Shown: positions 18,264-25,387 of the stretch, piece by piece
Position numbering within the stretch: position 1 is the first letter of the stretch
Layout of the letters: each line of letters opens with the position of its first letter
Origin: Meishania sp964351985
Lineage (GTDB): Bacteria; Bacteroidota; Bacteroidia; Flavobacteriales; Flavobacteriaceae
Length of the DNA: 64,000 nucleotides
Assembly (NCBI GenBank): GCA_964351985.1
Contig: CAYGPR010000019.1
Coordinates: 5,386-69,385 of the forward strand
Reading direction: 5' to 3'
Position numbers and translations under genes: made by a program
The notes under the pieces: generated by a model
Databases searched by the model: none
The model's input: the letters and a program-made list of their open reading frames with translations, nothing else
Told to the model about the DNA's origin: nothing

Positions 18264-18713
18264 ATGAGTACTTATACCGAAGAAGTTGGAGAGAAATTAA
18301 ACGAATTATTAGAGAAGACCTATGATGCCGAAAAAGGTTTCAAAAAGGCTGCCGAGAATACTGAAAATGCTCCATTGAAAAATTATTTTCAAAGAAAAGC
18401 ACAAGAACGTTATGATTTTGGCCATGAGCTGAAAACAGAAATCAAGACATTCGGACAAGACGTAGAAAAAGGAGGGAGTCTCACGGGAACCGCCCATCGT
18501 GCTTGGATGGATGTCAAGGCTTTCTTCTCTGCCGATGACGCAGAATCAATGTTGGAAGAGGCGATCCGTGGCGAAAAAGCTGCGGTCGAGGAATATGAAG
18601 ATGTTTTGAAAGAAACCAGTTTGCCTTCTAGTACCTCGTCTTTGCTTACCAAGCAGAAACTAAAAATCGCTGATGGTCTTGCAACTATCAAACATCTTGA
18701 AGATTTGAATTAA
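18264..18713 (+). CDS. DUF2383 (PA2169-type) four-helix-bundle stress protein
   Basis: 149 aa, all helical. It is a ferritin-like bundle of the PA2169/DUF2383 type: TEEVGEKLNELLEKTYDAEKGF at the start, YFQRKAQERYDFGHELK near 45-60, GTAHRAWMDVKAFF near 78-91 and a long acidic last helix pair with EEAIRGEKAAVEEYEDVL. Family members are small soluble proteins of unknown activity, often stress-induced. It ends at a bidirectional terminator shared with the convergent AraC-type gene. Confidence 0.87.
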   Translation: MSTYTEEVGEKLNELLEKTYDAEKGFKKAAENTENAPLKNYFQRKAQERYDFGHELKTEIKTFGQDVEKGGSLTGTAHRAWMDVKAFFSADDAESMLEEAIRGEKAAVEEYEDVLKETSLPSSTSSLLTKQKLKIADGLATIKHLEDLN

Positions 18714-18731
18714 AATAGATTAAGATTAATG

Positions 18732-18766
18732 AAAAAGAGGGGTACGACTGGCACTCCTCTTTTTTT
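18732..18766. terminator. Bidirectional terminator between DUF2383 and AraC-type gene
   Basis: AAAAGAGGGGT (18733-18743) pairs with ACTCCTCTTTT (18753-18763; one G-T pair), loop about 9 bases. T-runs follow in both directions. It lies 19 bases after the DUF2383 stop; the convergent AraC-type gene ends at 18765, inside the T-run. Confidence 0.8.
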
Positions 18767-19820
18767 ATACAATCGTTTTAAAATTGGCTTTCTTTCGATA
18801 CTCTTTAGGGCTGCAGTGATATTTGATTTTGAAGATTTTACAAAAGTAACTTCGACTGGTAAGCCCGATGGTATACACCACTTCCGAAATGTTGAAATCC
18901 GAGGTGCGAATCAATTGCTCGGCTTTGATAAGACGAATATCTCGAATATAGTTGGATACCGTTTGGCCGTGCATAAGTTTAAAACCTTCCTGCAATTTTG
19001 CGGAAGATATACCCCCTTTTTCGCAAAGATCTTTGACGGTATGTTGAATTTCGGGATAATTACGAATATAATCGCTAAGCTCTTCTACGGTTCTAAGTTC
19101 CCTTTGACAGAGACTGGTGCTGATTCCCTCACTTTTCATTTCCTTAAAAAATTGGGCAATCTGATCCGACAATATTAAATTACTGATTCCCTCGAATTGC
19201 AGAAGGGATGAAAGATCATTGTTTCGAGTGCTGTGCCCCAGTTCTTTTAAAAGTTCGCCGATTTTAAGATTGTGATGGCCTAAATGGTATCGCTCATTTT
19301 TCTGGTCAAAAACCTCCAATAGGTCTTTTAGTTTGACATCGAGCCCATGAAAATCGCCAATGAACTTTTCTATGTATCTTGTACGATCGATGCGAATAAG
19401 ATTGAAATGAAATCGCTCATCTTGTTGTACCAGTAAATGCGTCGTTATTTCTTTATTGCTGGAAACTACGATCGGGCGCAAGGGTTCAATGGCGGTAAAT
19501 TCGTGGTCATCATTGAATTTTAGACTTGAATTGCCATTGAGGGCGTACATAAAGTACAGCACATCGGTCTCTGCCGTACCTAAGGTAATCAACGTGTTCT
19601 TTTGCAAGGTAATATCGATTTCCATTGAGGTCATAAACCGATTGAAGCAAATACACCGCACTTCTCCTTCGCCCAAATCATGGGATATGCCAAGGCTATA
19701 GATACCGTTCTCCAAAGTGATGTTTCCCTTTAGATGTTTTCTGAGCGTTTCGAGTTCTCGCTCGGTACGTTTAACATTAATTTGCATATCATTTTGTAAA
19801 ATGGGTTGTAGTTCTCCCAA
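18765..19820 (-). CDS. AraC-type transcriptional regulator (paralogue 1)
   Basis: 351 aa. The C-terminal about 100 residues are two AraC HTH motifs: DLCEKGGISSAKLQEGFKLMHG followed by AEQLIRTSDFNISEVVYTIGLTSRSYFCKIF and PKEYRKK at the end. The N-terminal 240 residues are a probable sensor or dimer domain without a recognisable cupin signature, shared in layout with the two paralogues at 20876-21898 and 22048-23127. An inner ATG at 19787 (MQINVKRTE) is an alternative start. Upstream elements conserved with paralogue 2 (19833-19843 and 19876-19903) suggest auto- or cross-regulation. Target genes are probably in the stress cluster; inference. Confidence 0.88.
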   Translation of the reverse strand: MGELQPILQNDMQINVKRTERELETLRKHLKGNITLENGIYSLGISHDLGEGEVRCICFNRFMTSMEIDITLQKNTLITLGTAETDVLYFMYALNGNSSLKFNDDHEFTAIEPLRPIVVSSNKEITTHLLVQQDERFHFNLIRIDRTRYIEKFIGDFHGLDVKLKDLLEVFDQKNERYHLGHHNLKIGELLKELGHSTRNNDLSSLLQFEGISNLILSDQIAQFFKEMKSEGISTSLCQRELRTVEELSDYIRNYPEIQHTVKDLCEKGGISSAKLQEGFKLMHGQTVSNYIRDIRLIKAEQLIRTSDFNISEVVYTIGLTSRSYFCKIFKIKYHCSPKEYRKKANFKTIV

Positions 19821-19832
19821 ATCACCGTAAAA

Positions 19833-19903
19833 TTACGCTTAACCCATTTCCATGATTATAAGTTTTGAATAAACTTTTAACACTATTGGGCACTTTTACC
19901 TCT
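19833..19903 (-). promoter_or_regulatory. Conserved upstream elements of AraC-type gene 1
   Basis: Read on the plus strand, TTTAACAC-n-ATT-n-GGCA-n-TTTT-nn-CTCT lies at 19876-19903. The same 28-base pattern is at 21975-22002 upstream of AraC-type gene 2, with 23 of 28 bases identical. A second shared block, TTACGCTTAAC (19833-19843), matches TTACGTTTAAC (21949-21959). It lies between divergent AraC1 and the SRAP-like gene, so it could control either or both. Confidence 0.55.
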
Positions 19904-20009
19904 TTTTAAGAAGTATTTCAAATGCTTAAAATTGAATGGGTTACAATTAATATGAATGAAAGCAATATCATTATCCGGTTTTGGCGTACTTGCAGTAATA
20001 TTATGAAGT

Positions 20010-20720
20010 ATGTACTACAGATTATCAAATATTGCAGAGCGAAAGGTGTTGGAAGAAGAGTTTGGTATTCCATTGAAGTACCCCGGCTTATATTATCCGA
20101 AGCAGATTATAAATGGTCTCGATGAAGAAACGTTGTTTATTATTGCCGCAGGGCAAGAAAATATGATTACTCCTGCTATTTGGGGCCTGCTGCCTGAAGA
20201 ATTTATGGACGACTGGAACGTATTTCAGAATACGTTGAACACTTTGAATCTTGACGAAAGTAATTTTTACGAAGGTTCTTGGTGCGGTACCGCATTTACA
20301 AATAGAAGGTGCCTAGTCATCGTTACTGGGTTTTTTACGGCATTTCTACATCAAGGCAACGTTTACCCATATTATGTAAAACGGGCGGACAAAAAACCGT
20401 TCTGTATCGCCGGTGTCTATAATAGATTGGAAGATGGCTTTTTGACCTGCTCGATACTCACCACAAAAGCGAATCGCTTTACCGAAAAAATTCAAAATCT
20501 AGGTTCGCAAATGCCGTTGATACTTTCAAAAAATAAATGGAGCGATTGGCTGGATATAGATTTGACGGAGTCAACGGTTAAAGAAATGTTCGAGCATGTG
20601 TCGGAGAACAATCTGGAGGCGCACCTCATTGCCAAGGAGTTTTTCAACCAAAACATAACTTTTGATTCGATACTTGAACCCGTAATCTATAAAGGGCTTG
20701 CCCAAACAGTAAAGGCTTAG
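20010..20720 (+). CDS. SRAP/YedK-fold protein lacking the catalytic residues
   Basis: 236 aa, the length of SRAP (YedK/HMCES) proteins. The fold is recognisable from AIWGLLPEEF, the RRCLVIVTGFF strand, PFCIAGVYNRL and FLTCSILTTKAN followed by QMPLIL. In active SRAP proteins the initiator Met is removed and Cys2 links to abasic DNA; here residue 2 is Tyr (MYYRLSN, not MCGRYS). The Glu of GFYEW is Thr110, and the His before RMP is Gly165. An Asn matching the fourth active-site residue remains near 77. It cannot act by the known thiazolidine mechanism and may only bind DNA, or do something else. An overlapping frame starting at 19922 is not coding. Confidence 0.8.
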   Translation: MYYRLSNIAERKVLEEEFGIPLKYPGLYYPKQIINGLDEETLFIIAAGQENMITPAIWGLLPEEFMDDWNVFQNTLNTLNLDESNFYEGSWCGTAFTNRRCLVIVTGFFTAFLHQGNVYPYYVKRADKKPFCIAGVYNRLEDGFLTCSILTTKANRFTEKIQNLGSQMPLILSKNKWSDWLDIDLTESTVKEMFEHVSENNLEAHLIAKEFFNQNITFDSILEPVIYKGLAQTVKA

Positions 20721-20875
20721 ATTCTCTTTGTGGACCCCATCAAATTGTATGGCGCAATACTGCTTAAGGGTTTTAGACTTCGGGCTTACATTCTCTTCAA
20801 GTATGTTCTCAATTACCTCAATAATAGCCAGTAACCCTAAAACTTCGAGGCGAGTCATAGCTATCAAAAAGGGCA

Positions 20876-21898
20876 CTAGACTTTTTTCTTTAGACTGTTT
20901 CGATATTCCGTCGGCAAAATCTTGTACTTCTCGGAAAAGATTTTTGAGAAATAGCTTCTACTCCTAAACCCTATGCCGTACACAATTTCAGATATCGTGA
21001 TTTCAGAATTTTTTAGTTGGTCCCGCGCAATTTCCAATTTGATGTGTCTGATATACTCGTTGACCGATTTCGAATACAACAACCTGAAGCCCATCTGAAG
21101 CTTCTTAGGACTCAAACCTGATCTGGTTGACAAGGTCGATATATTTAAATTGTCTGACGTATTATCAACAATGAATCCCGACAATTGGTGTATTTTTTTA
21201 ATATCTTCTTTTGACAAAGAATCGGGCAACGTCTCATCGTTCTCAAAATTATGGTGTTCCATCAATTGCATGGCCAAAATAAGGTACAAACGACCCTCAA
21301 GCGACAACGAACGAATGATACCTGAATCGTACACATTATTAAGTTCTTTTACCTCATCGGCAATTTTTAAGTTATAGCTGCCCAGATGATTGTAGGGCAT
21401 CTTACCGTCACGGTCGTTAAATACCGCTTGCAGTACGTCATTTAAAAAATTGAGATTGTTATTTTTCTTTTCAAAATATTCAGAGCGAACAATGCGTATG
21501 AAATTCACCTTGACCGGAGTATCCTTTTTTATCAGATACCTTTTTTTGGTCTTTCTTTCAGGTGATATAATGATATTTTGATACCGTTCGAGATTGGTAT
21601 AATCTTCGTGTCCATTGGAGCTGAATTTTATCGAACCCTCTGAGATAAATACGAACTCGATGGGCGATGCGTCAACAGGTTTGAAGATGATTTCCAAATC
21701 CTCTTTGAAAATCACGTCCCAGTCCATGAGTGATACGCCCCAGTCAAAGGCTATGTATCGAATTATGCCTTTTCCTATTCTAGTATCGAATCGTAGAGCG
21801 TGTTCGCCCCAATGGGATTCCAAAGTTCCCTCTAAGCTTACATTCAATTGTTGAAGAATTACTTCCCCCTCAATACCATTTATAGTTACGAATTGCAT
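20876..21898 (-). CDS. AraC-type transcriptional regulator (paralogue 2)
   Basis: 340 aa. The C-terminal double HTH includes LSTRSGLSPKKLQMGFRLLYS and ARDQLKNSEITISEIVYGIGFRSRSYFSKIF, ending in PTEYRNS. The N-terminal 240 residues align in layout with the flanking paralogues, including an early segment of the form GEG.VR.I.FD.G..LM..D. (here GKGIIRYIAFDWGVSLMDWD). It lies tail-to-tail with the SRAP-like gene (155-base gap with no gene I can support). Upstream it carries GTTTAACA repeats 21 bases apart and the 28-base element shared with paralogue 1. Confidence 0.88.
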   Translation of the reverse strand: MQFVTINGIEGEVILQQLNVSLEGTLESHWGEHALRFDTRIGKGIIRYIAFDWGVSLMDWDVIFKEDLEIIFKPVDASPIEFVFISEGSIKFSSNGHEDYTNLERYQNIIISPERKTKKRYLIKKDTPVKVNFIRIVRSEYFEKKNNNLNFLNDVLQAVFNDRDGKMPYNHLGSYNLKIADEVKELNNVYDSGIIRSLSLEGRLYLILAMQLMEHHNFENDETLPDSLSKEDIKKIHQLSGFIVDNTSDNLNISTLSTRSGLSPKKLQMGFRLLYSKSVNEYIRHIKLEIARDQLKNSEITISEIVYGIGFRSRSYFSKIFSEKYKILPTEYRNSLKKKV

Positions 21899-21948
21899 TG
21901 CAAATTCCTCCTTGATTTTTACAATGCAAAGAAATTGCTAAAGGAATT

Positions 21949-22002
21949 TTACGTTTAACATTTTTGAAACCATGTTTAACACAATTAGGCAGTTTTGTCT
22001 CT
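21949..22002 (-). promoter_or_regulatory. Operator-like repeats and conserved element upstream of AraC-type gene 2
   Basis: GTTTAACA occurs at 21953-21960 and again at 21974-21981, start-to-start 21 bases (two helical turns), the usual spacing of AraC-family half-sites. The second copy overlaps the 28-base element TTTAACAC...CTCT (21975-22002) that is also found upstream of AraC-type gene 1. Binding is inferred. Confidence 0.55.
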
Positions 22003-22047
22003 CATAGGTGTTAAATCCTTGTTATTCAATATGTAAGATGACAGGTA

Positions 22048-23127
22048 TTAAGCTGATTTTGTAGACTTTCTATTTTTTCGCGCTTTTTCGGCATATTGTT
22101 TTGGTGAGACCCCAAAACGTTCCTTAAAAACCTTTGAGAAATAGCTTCTCGAATTGATGCCGATTTTATAGGTTATCTGGGTGATATTCAAGTCGGACGT
22201 TTCGAGCAGTTCTTTGGCGAGCTCGATGCGCTCTTTTTTCACAAATTGGTTTACAGAAGTCTTGTATAGTATTTTAAAACCATTCTGTAGGGTGTTTTGG
22301 TTCAAACCGACACGATGCGCCAAGGCCAATATGTTCGGTACATTTTCGAGCTCTTCCTTTATTATTTCGGCGGCTTCCCTAATTTTGTTCACCGTGGCCT
22401 GACGTAATATTTTTCTAGTTTCGGGCTCATTGAGGTCATCGGTATATTGCTTTAACTGATGCACAAGTATCTCATAGGCCTTACCTTCCAGATAGACCGA
22501 GCGCATGAAGCCTTCCAAGTCGCATTCGGTAAATTCTTCAAGAAATTTGGCGATATCCAAACTGTAATATCCTTTATAGTAGAAAAGGTTTATTCCGTTC
22601 ACGTCTCTGAACAATTGTTCGAGATTCTCATCCATGTCGGCGATGAACGACTCGATTTTTTTTTCAAAAAGTTTGCGGTTGATTTCAAGGCTCAACATAC
22701 AGACAGGTTCGTTCGCCGGAATCTTAAAGATGTGTCCGTGTTTACCGTTGCATGACACTATGGTACTCTCAAGATTTTCTATCTGATGTTCCTCTTCTAT
22801 TTCTTCAAACCTATGTCGAAATCCGGCTTCCCTGTTAAAAACCATTTTTAAGGGCTGAACCAGTTTATTGTCAAGTCGAAGTTCAACCGGGTCATTGAGC
22901 CTACAATCTACTTCTAGGGCACCAAGACCGAAATCAAAAGTAGTCGCCTTAATGTAACCGGTACCCAGCTCGTCAGGTATGTCGATACAGATTTCGTTGT
23001 TCTCTTCATGGTAATCTACCTTTAAGATTCTGGCAATCTCAATGACCACATCTTGTGCCTGCATATCATCGATATTCAATTGATCGCCCATGTTTTGAAT
23101 TATAGAATTTGTAGGACTAATATACAT
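22048..23127 (-). CDS. AraC-type transcriptional regulator (paralogue 3)
   Basis: 359 aa. The C-terminal HTH pair is LAHRVGLNQNTLQNGFKILYK and AKELLETSDLNITQITYKIGINSRSYFSKVF, then FGVSPKQYAEK and a basic tail. The N-terminal domain again shows GTGYIKATTFDFGLGALEVD as in the other two. Inner ATGs (for example at 23091, MGDQLNIDD) are possible starts. It is divergent from the DUF1328-lipoprotein pair across a 179-base region that holds a dyad, a 21-base direct repeat and a -7 promoter box, so it may control those genes. Confidence 0.87.
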   Translation of the reverse strand: MYISPTNSIIQNMGDQLNIDDMQAQDVVIEIARILKVDYHEENNEICIDIPDELGTGYIKATTFDFGLGALEVDCRLNDPVELRLDNKLVQPLKMVFNREAGFRHRFEEIEEEHQIENLESTIVSCNGKHGHIFKIPANEPVCMLSLEINRKLFEKKIESFIADMDENLEQLFRDVNGINLFYYKGYYSLDIAKFLEEFTECDLEGFMRSVYLEGKAYEILVHQLKQYTDDLNEPETRKILRQATVNKIREAAEIIKEELENVPNILALAHRVGLNQNTLQNGFKILYKTSVNQFVKKERIELAKELLETSDLNITQITYKIGINSRSYFSKVFKERFGVSPKQYAEKARKNRKSTKSA

Positions 23128-23162
23128 TATTAAAATGACGATATATTGGTTTATTCAGAAAG

Positions 23163-23206
23163 TAACGCAATTGGTAATGCGTTAATTTTGACCGTGATTC
23201 CGTTAA
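23163..23206 (+). promoter_or_regulatory. Operator-like dyad and repeats overlapping a -7 promoter box
   Basis: TAACGCA (23163-23169) and TGCGTTA (23178-23184) form a 7-bp inverted repeat. Its right arm overlaps TAATTTTG (23183-23190), an exact match to the Bacteroidota -7 box TAnnTTTG for the DUF1328 gene. CGTTAA is repeated at 23180-23185 and 23201-23206, again 21 bases apart. I found no -33 TTG at ideal spacing, so an activator may be needed. Confidence 0.5.
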
Positions 23207-23241
23207 GGGATTCTTTCTATTTGTTAGATATTAGCTTGGTA

Positions 23242-23271
23242 CGAAATGAAAGGGATTTTTATTTCATTTCG
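23242..23271 (+). promoter_or_regulatory. Perfect 10-bp hairpin in the DUF1328 leader
   Basis: CGAAATGAAA (23242-23251) is the exact inverse of TTTCATTTCG (23262-23271), loop 10 bases. It ends 35 bases before the DUF1328 ATG. Without a T-tract it is not a terminator; it may be an operator or an RNA structure in the 5-prime leader. Confidence 0.45.
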
Positions 23272-23306
23272 GCGGGAACTAAATATGAACCATTAAAATT
23301 TAGATT

Positions 23307-23471
23307 ATGCTACGTTACACTATTATTTTTGTCGTTTTGGCCATTGTGGCCGCTATATTTGGATTTGGAGGAATCGCTTCGGGCGCTGCCGAAATCGCCA
23401 AAATATTGTTCTACATTTTCATTGTACTCTTCCTACTCTCGTTGATTTTCGGAAAGAAGAAACTATTTTAA
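23307..23471 (+). CDS. DUF1328 (YtjA-type) small membrane protein
   Basis: 54 aa, read by hand from the ATG at 23307 to the TAA at 23469-23471. It matches the DUF1328 family: MLRYTIIFVVLAIVAAIFGF, then GIASGAAEIAKILFYIF and a short basic end GKKKLF. Two transmembrane helices. Members are stress-related small membrane proteins of unknown function. Followed after 19 bases by the acidic lipoprotein gene, probably in one transcript ending at the terminator near 23700. Confidence 0.85.
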   Translation: MLRYTIIFVVLAIVAAIFGFGGIASGAAEIAKILFYIFIVLFLLSLIFGKKKLF

Positions 23472-23490
23472 TCATTTAACACTACATATT

Positions 23491-23673
23491 ATGAAAAAAC
23501 TGATGTATGCCTTTATGGTTTTATTTATTACCGCCATAACCTTCACGGGTTGTAGGGAGACTAAATCTACCGGAGACAAAATAGAAGATGGTGTCGAGGA
23601 AGTTGCAGACGATGTCGAAGATGCCGCTGATGACGTAAAAGATGAGGTCGAAGATGCCGTTGATGACAACTAA
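23491..23673 (+). CDS. Small acidic lipoprotein
   Basis: 60 aa. The signal ends in FTGC (Cys21), then about 39 mature residues very rich in Asp, Glu and Val arranged in short repeats of the form V-x-D-A-x-D-D (VEDAADD, VEDAVDD). The pattern predicts an amphipathic, highly acidic helix on a lipid anchor, comparable in style to entericidin or YtxH/CsbD-like stress proteins, though I cannot assign a family. It shares the DUF1328 transcript and is closed by a strong terminator. Confidence 0.75.
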   Translation: MKKLMYAFMVLFITAITFTGCRETKSTGDKIEDGVEEVADDVEDAADDVKDEVEDAVDDN

Positions 23674-23697
23674 TTAGTATAGTTGATTTATTTGGTT

Positions 23698-23734
23698 AAG
23701 GCGGGTACTATGAAAATAGTATCCGCCTTTTTTT
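23698..23734 (+). terminator. Strong rho-independent terminator with GAAA loop
   Basis: AAGGCGGGTACTAT (23698-23711), loop GAAA, then ATAGTATCCGCCTT (23716-23729) and a T-run to 23734; one internal mismatch. It closes the DUF1328-lipoprotein transcript. The remnant gene on the other strand reads into it. Confidence 0.9.
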
Positions 23735-24201
23735 CTCCCCTTTGGATTCTTCTACCAGTTCGGCATCCTCGATTTTTTCAATGATGATTGTTTTCAGCAA
23801 TTGCTCTACGCCTAGAGAAACACTATCCTTTTTCGGTAACTTCTTCTCTGGGTAGTATTTCAATACCAGACCATCGAAAAGTATTTGTTCGGCCTTTAGG
23901 GCGTTTTTGATAAAAAATTGCCAGTAGCTCAAATCTCTGACCGTCAATTGTTCAGTATTAAAATAGGTGTATGCCACGGCCGAATCTTGGCTTGACAACT
24001 CAACCTTATATCCTTAAAATTTAAAGTACCGTTCAAAACGTCTACATCTAAATTTTCTTAAGTAAGGTCTAAGTGTGAAGGAATTTTTGTACATATGAAA
24101 TTTTCGACCCAAGTTTTGGCCTTTAACTGAATGAAAAATAAACAAAGAACGATTAGAGCGATGCCTGTCACCAATATCCATACCCCCTTCTTTTTAATCA
24201 T
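23708..24201 (-). pseudogene. Broken AsmA/DUF748-like gene
   Basis: Reading from an ATG at 24201 gives MIKKKGVWILVTGIALIVL.., an N-terminal transmembrane anchor, then a segment like the start of AsmA/DUF748-type envelope proteins (..CTKIPSHLDLT). An in-frame TAA at 24058-24060 interrupts it. The same frame resumes with NLDVDVLNGTLNFKDIRLS and then shifts near 24000 into a second frame with NTEQLTVRDLSYWQFFIKN and LFDGLVLKYYP, which fits the family pattern. That frame runs out at 23708 inside the terminator of the opposite gene. Two lesions plus loss of the C-terminal part (family members are several hundred residues) argue for real decay rather than one sequencing error. The start overlaps the stop of the upstream membrane-protein gene. 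Confidence 0.65.
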
Positions 24202-24727
24202 CTGCGTTGCCTTCAATTTCGGCTAGCGGATGATCTTTTTGCCCCAATCCTACAATCTTTATAATATTGACGACGGTATTATAGAGCATCAAAACGACTA
24301 CGATAAGAGCAGCGCTCAAGACGCTGGATATTCCCAAAGAAATGTAATACACAATGTTGAACCAATTCTGTGGCACATTATCCGATTCGGTGATGGGGAG
24401 ATTAAACAGCAGAAACGCCATAATGGAGGCTATGAATACTATGGTATCCAATCTTGCTATTTGCAGTACATGCTTATAATGGTCTTTTTTTAGCTTCGAT
24501 TTTGAATTTGAGCTCAATGCGAGAAGGGTAAGCAAGAGCGCAAGAATCGTTGCAGATGCCAAGGCTATCGTATTGCAAAGCGTATTTATTCCCGCAAGAG
24601 AATTTTTGATTAGCACCTTTGCTTCATATCCACTAAGCTTGCCGAGCATAAATGTTCCCAAACCAATTACGAACATTGAGATAATGCCTCCGAGAATTGC
24701 ACGTTTGGTATATCTGCTCAATTGCAT
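24194..24727 (-). CDS. Four-helix integral membrane protein of unknown function
   Basis: 177 aa. Transmembrane segments lie at about residues 10-30, 45-72 (NSLAGINTLCNTIALASATILALLLTLLAL), 92-112 and 125-152. A basic loop (SNSKSKLKKDHYKH) follows the second helix and puts it on the cytoplasmic side. No enzymatic motif and no family I recognise. Its stop overlaps by 8 bases the start of the broken AsmA-like gene, suggesting that the two were once translationally coupled. Confidence 0.75.
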   Translation of the reverse strand: MQLSRYTKRAILGGIISMFVIGLGTFMLGKLSGYEAKVLIKNSLAGINTLCNTIALASATILALLLTLLALSSNSKSKLKKDHYKHVLQIARLDTIVFIASIMAFLLFNLPITESDNVPQNWFNIVYYISLGISSVLSAALIVVVLMLYNTVVNIIKIVGLGQKDHPLAEIEGNADD

Positions 24728-24809
24728 GAAGGATGGTTTATGGTTACAAGCTTAAAATAGACTATTGAACAACTTTCTGATCGAGGTTGCTACTTTTTAA
24801 TCGCTCATT

Positions 24810-25211
24810 CTATTCGTCGATACCCGCACTATCATTTTCAATATGTTTTGCAAGGTCGGACGGATTTTCGACATGAATAAACTTTTTACCGATAATGGCG
24901 ATGGGATAGGTTAATACCTGTGGCATTTTTTCAAGTAATTTCAGCCAATCATGTTCTTCGAGATCGGCATTATCCTTACCGTATGTGTTCACATAGTCGG
25001 GGTGGTCCATGTCAATTAAATCTTCAATCTCAAGGCCAAGACCGTCACTTATTTCTACCCAATGGCTTCCTGGTACATTTGTTTTGGCAATGTCAATAGT
25101 AAGAATTTTCTTTCCAAAGCTCTGCAAGTAAGCATTGGTTTGTTTGCCCAAAGAAGTGCCAGAGTGGTAATATAATATAACTTTATCTGCATCGGTCGCG
25201 ATTATTCCCAT
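24810..25211 (-). CDS. ArsC/Spx-like thioredoxin-fold protein without cysteine
   Basis: 133 aa, the length of arsenate reductase (ArsC/Spx) family proteins. The N-terminus VILYYHSGTSLGKQTNAYL matches the first strand and loop of that fold, but the redox Cys position is Thr or Ser; the whole protein contains no cysteine. Near the end, LTYPIAIIGKKFIHVENPSDL matches the conserved L..PI.....K..........l segment. It cannot be an active arsenate reductase. Proteins like this are recurrent in flavobacteria; role unknown, perhaps binding. Confidence 0.75.
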   Translation of the reverse strand: MGIIATDADKVILYYHSGTSLGKQTNAYLQSFGKKILTIDIAKTNVPGSHWVEISDGLGLEIEDLIDMDHPDYVNTYGKDNADLEEHDWLKLLEKMPQVLTYPIAIIGKKFIHVENPSDLAKHIENDSAGIDE

Positions 25212-25387
25212 GGGATTTTTTTTGAAAAAGAAAAATATTGATTTTCATAATATGTGATTAACCCTAATGAGTAAACTTTTGACTGTCCAGCATGAGTTAA
25301 CTATATAGAAGAATCTCATGCCTTCTTTAAAATCAAACGAATGTTGAACTGAAAATCTCGATTTTGATAAAGTAGGGAACTTAAAAA

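Noticed and set aside
20571..20876. A 101-codon minus-strand frame between the SRAP-like gene and AraC paralogue 2.
   Set aside because: It starts at GTG, lies mainly opposite the SRAP-like C-terminus and shows no family or domain features.
23708..23998. A separate 96-residue gene starting at TTG 23998.
   Set aside because: Its content continues the family pattern of the frame upstream; it is better read as part of the broken AsmA-like gene.
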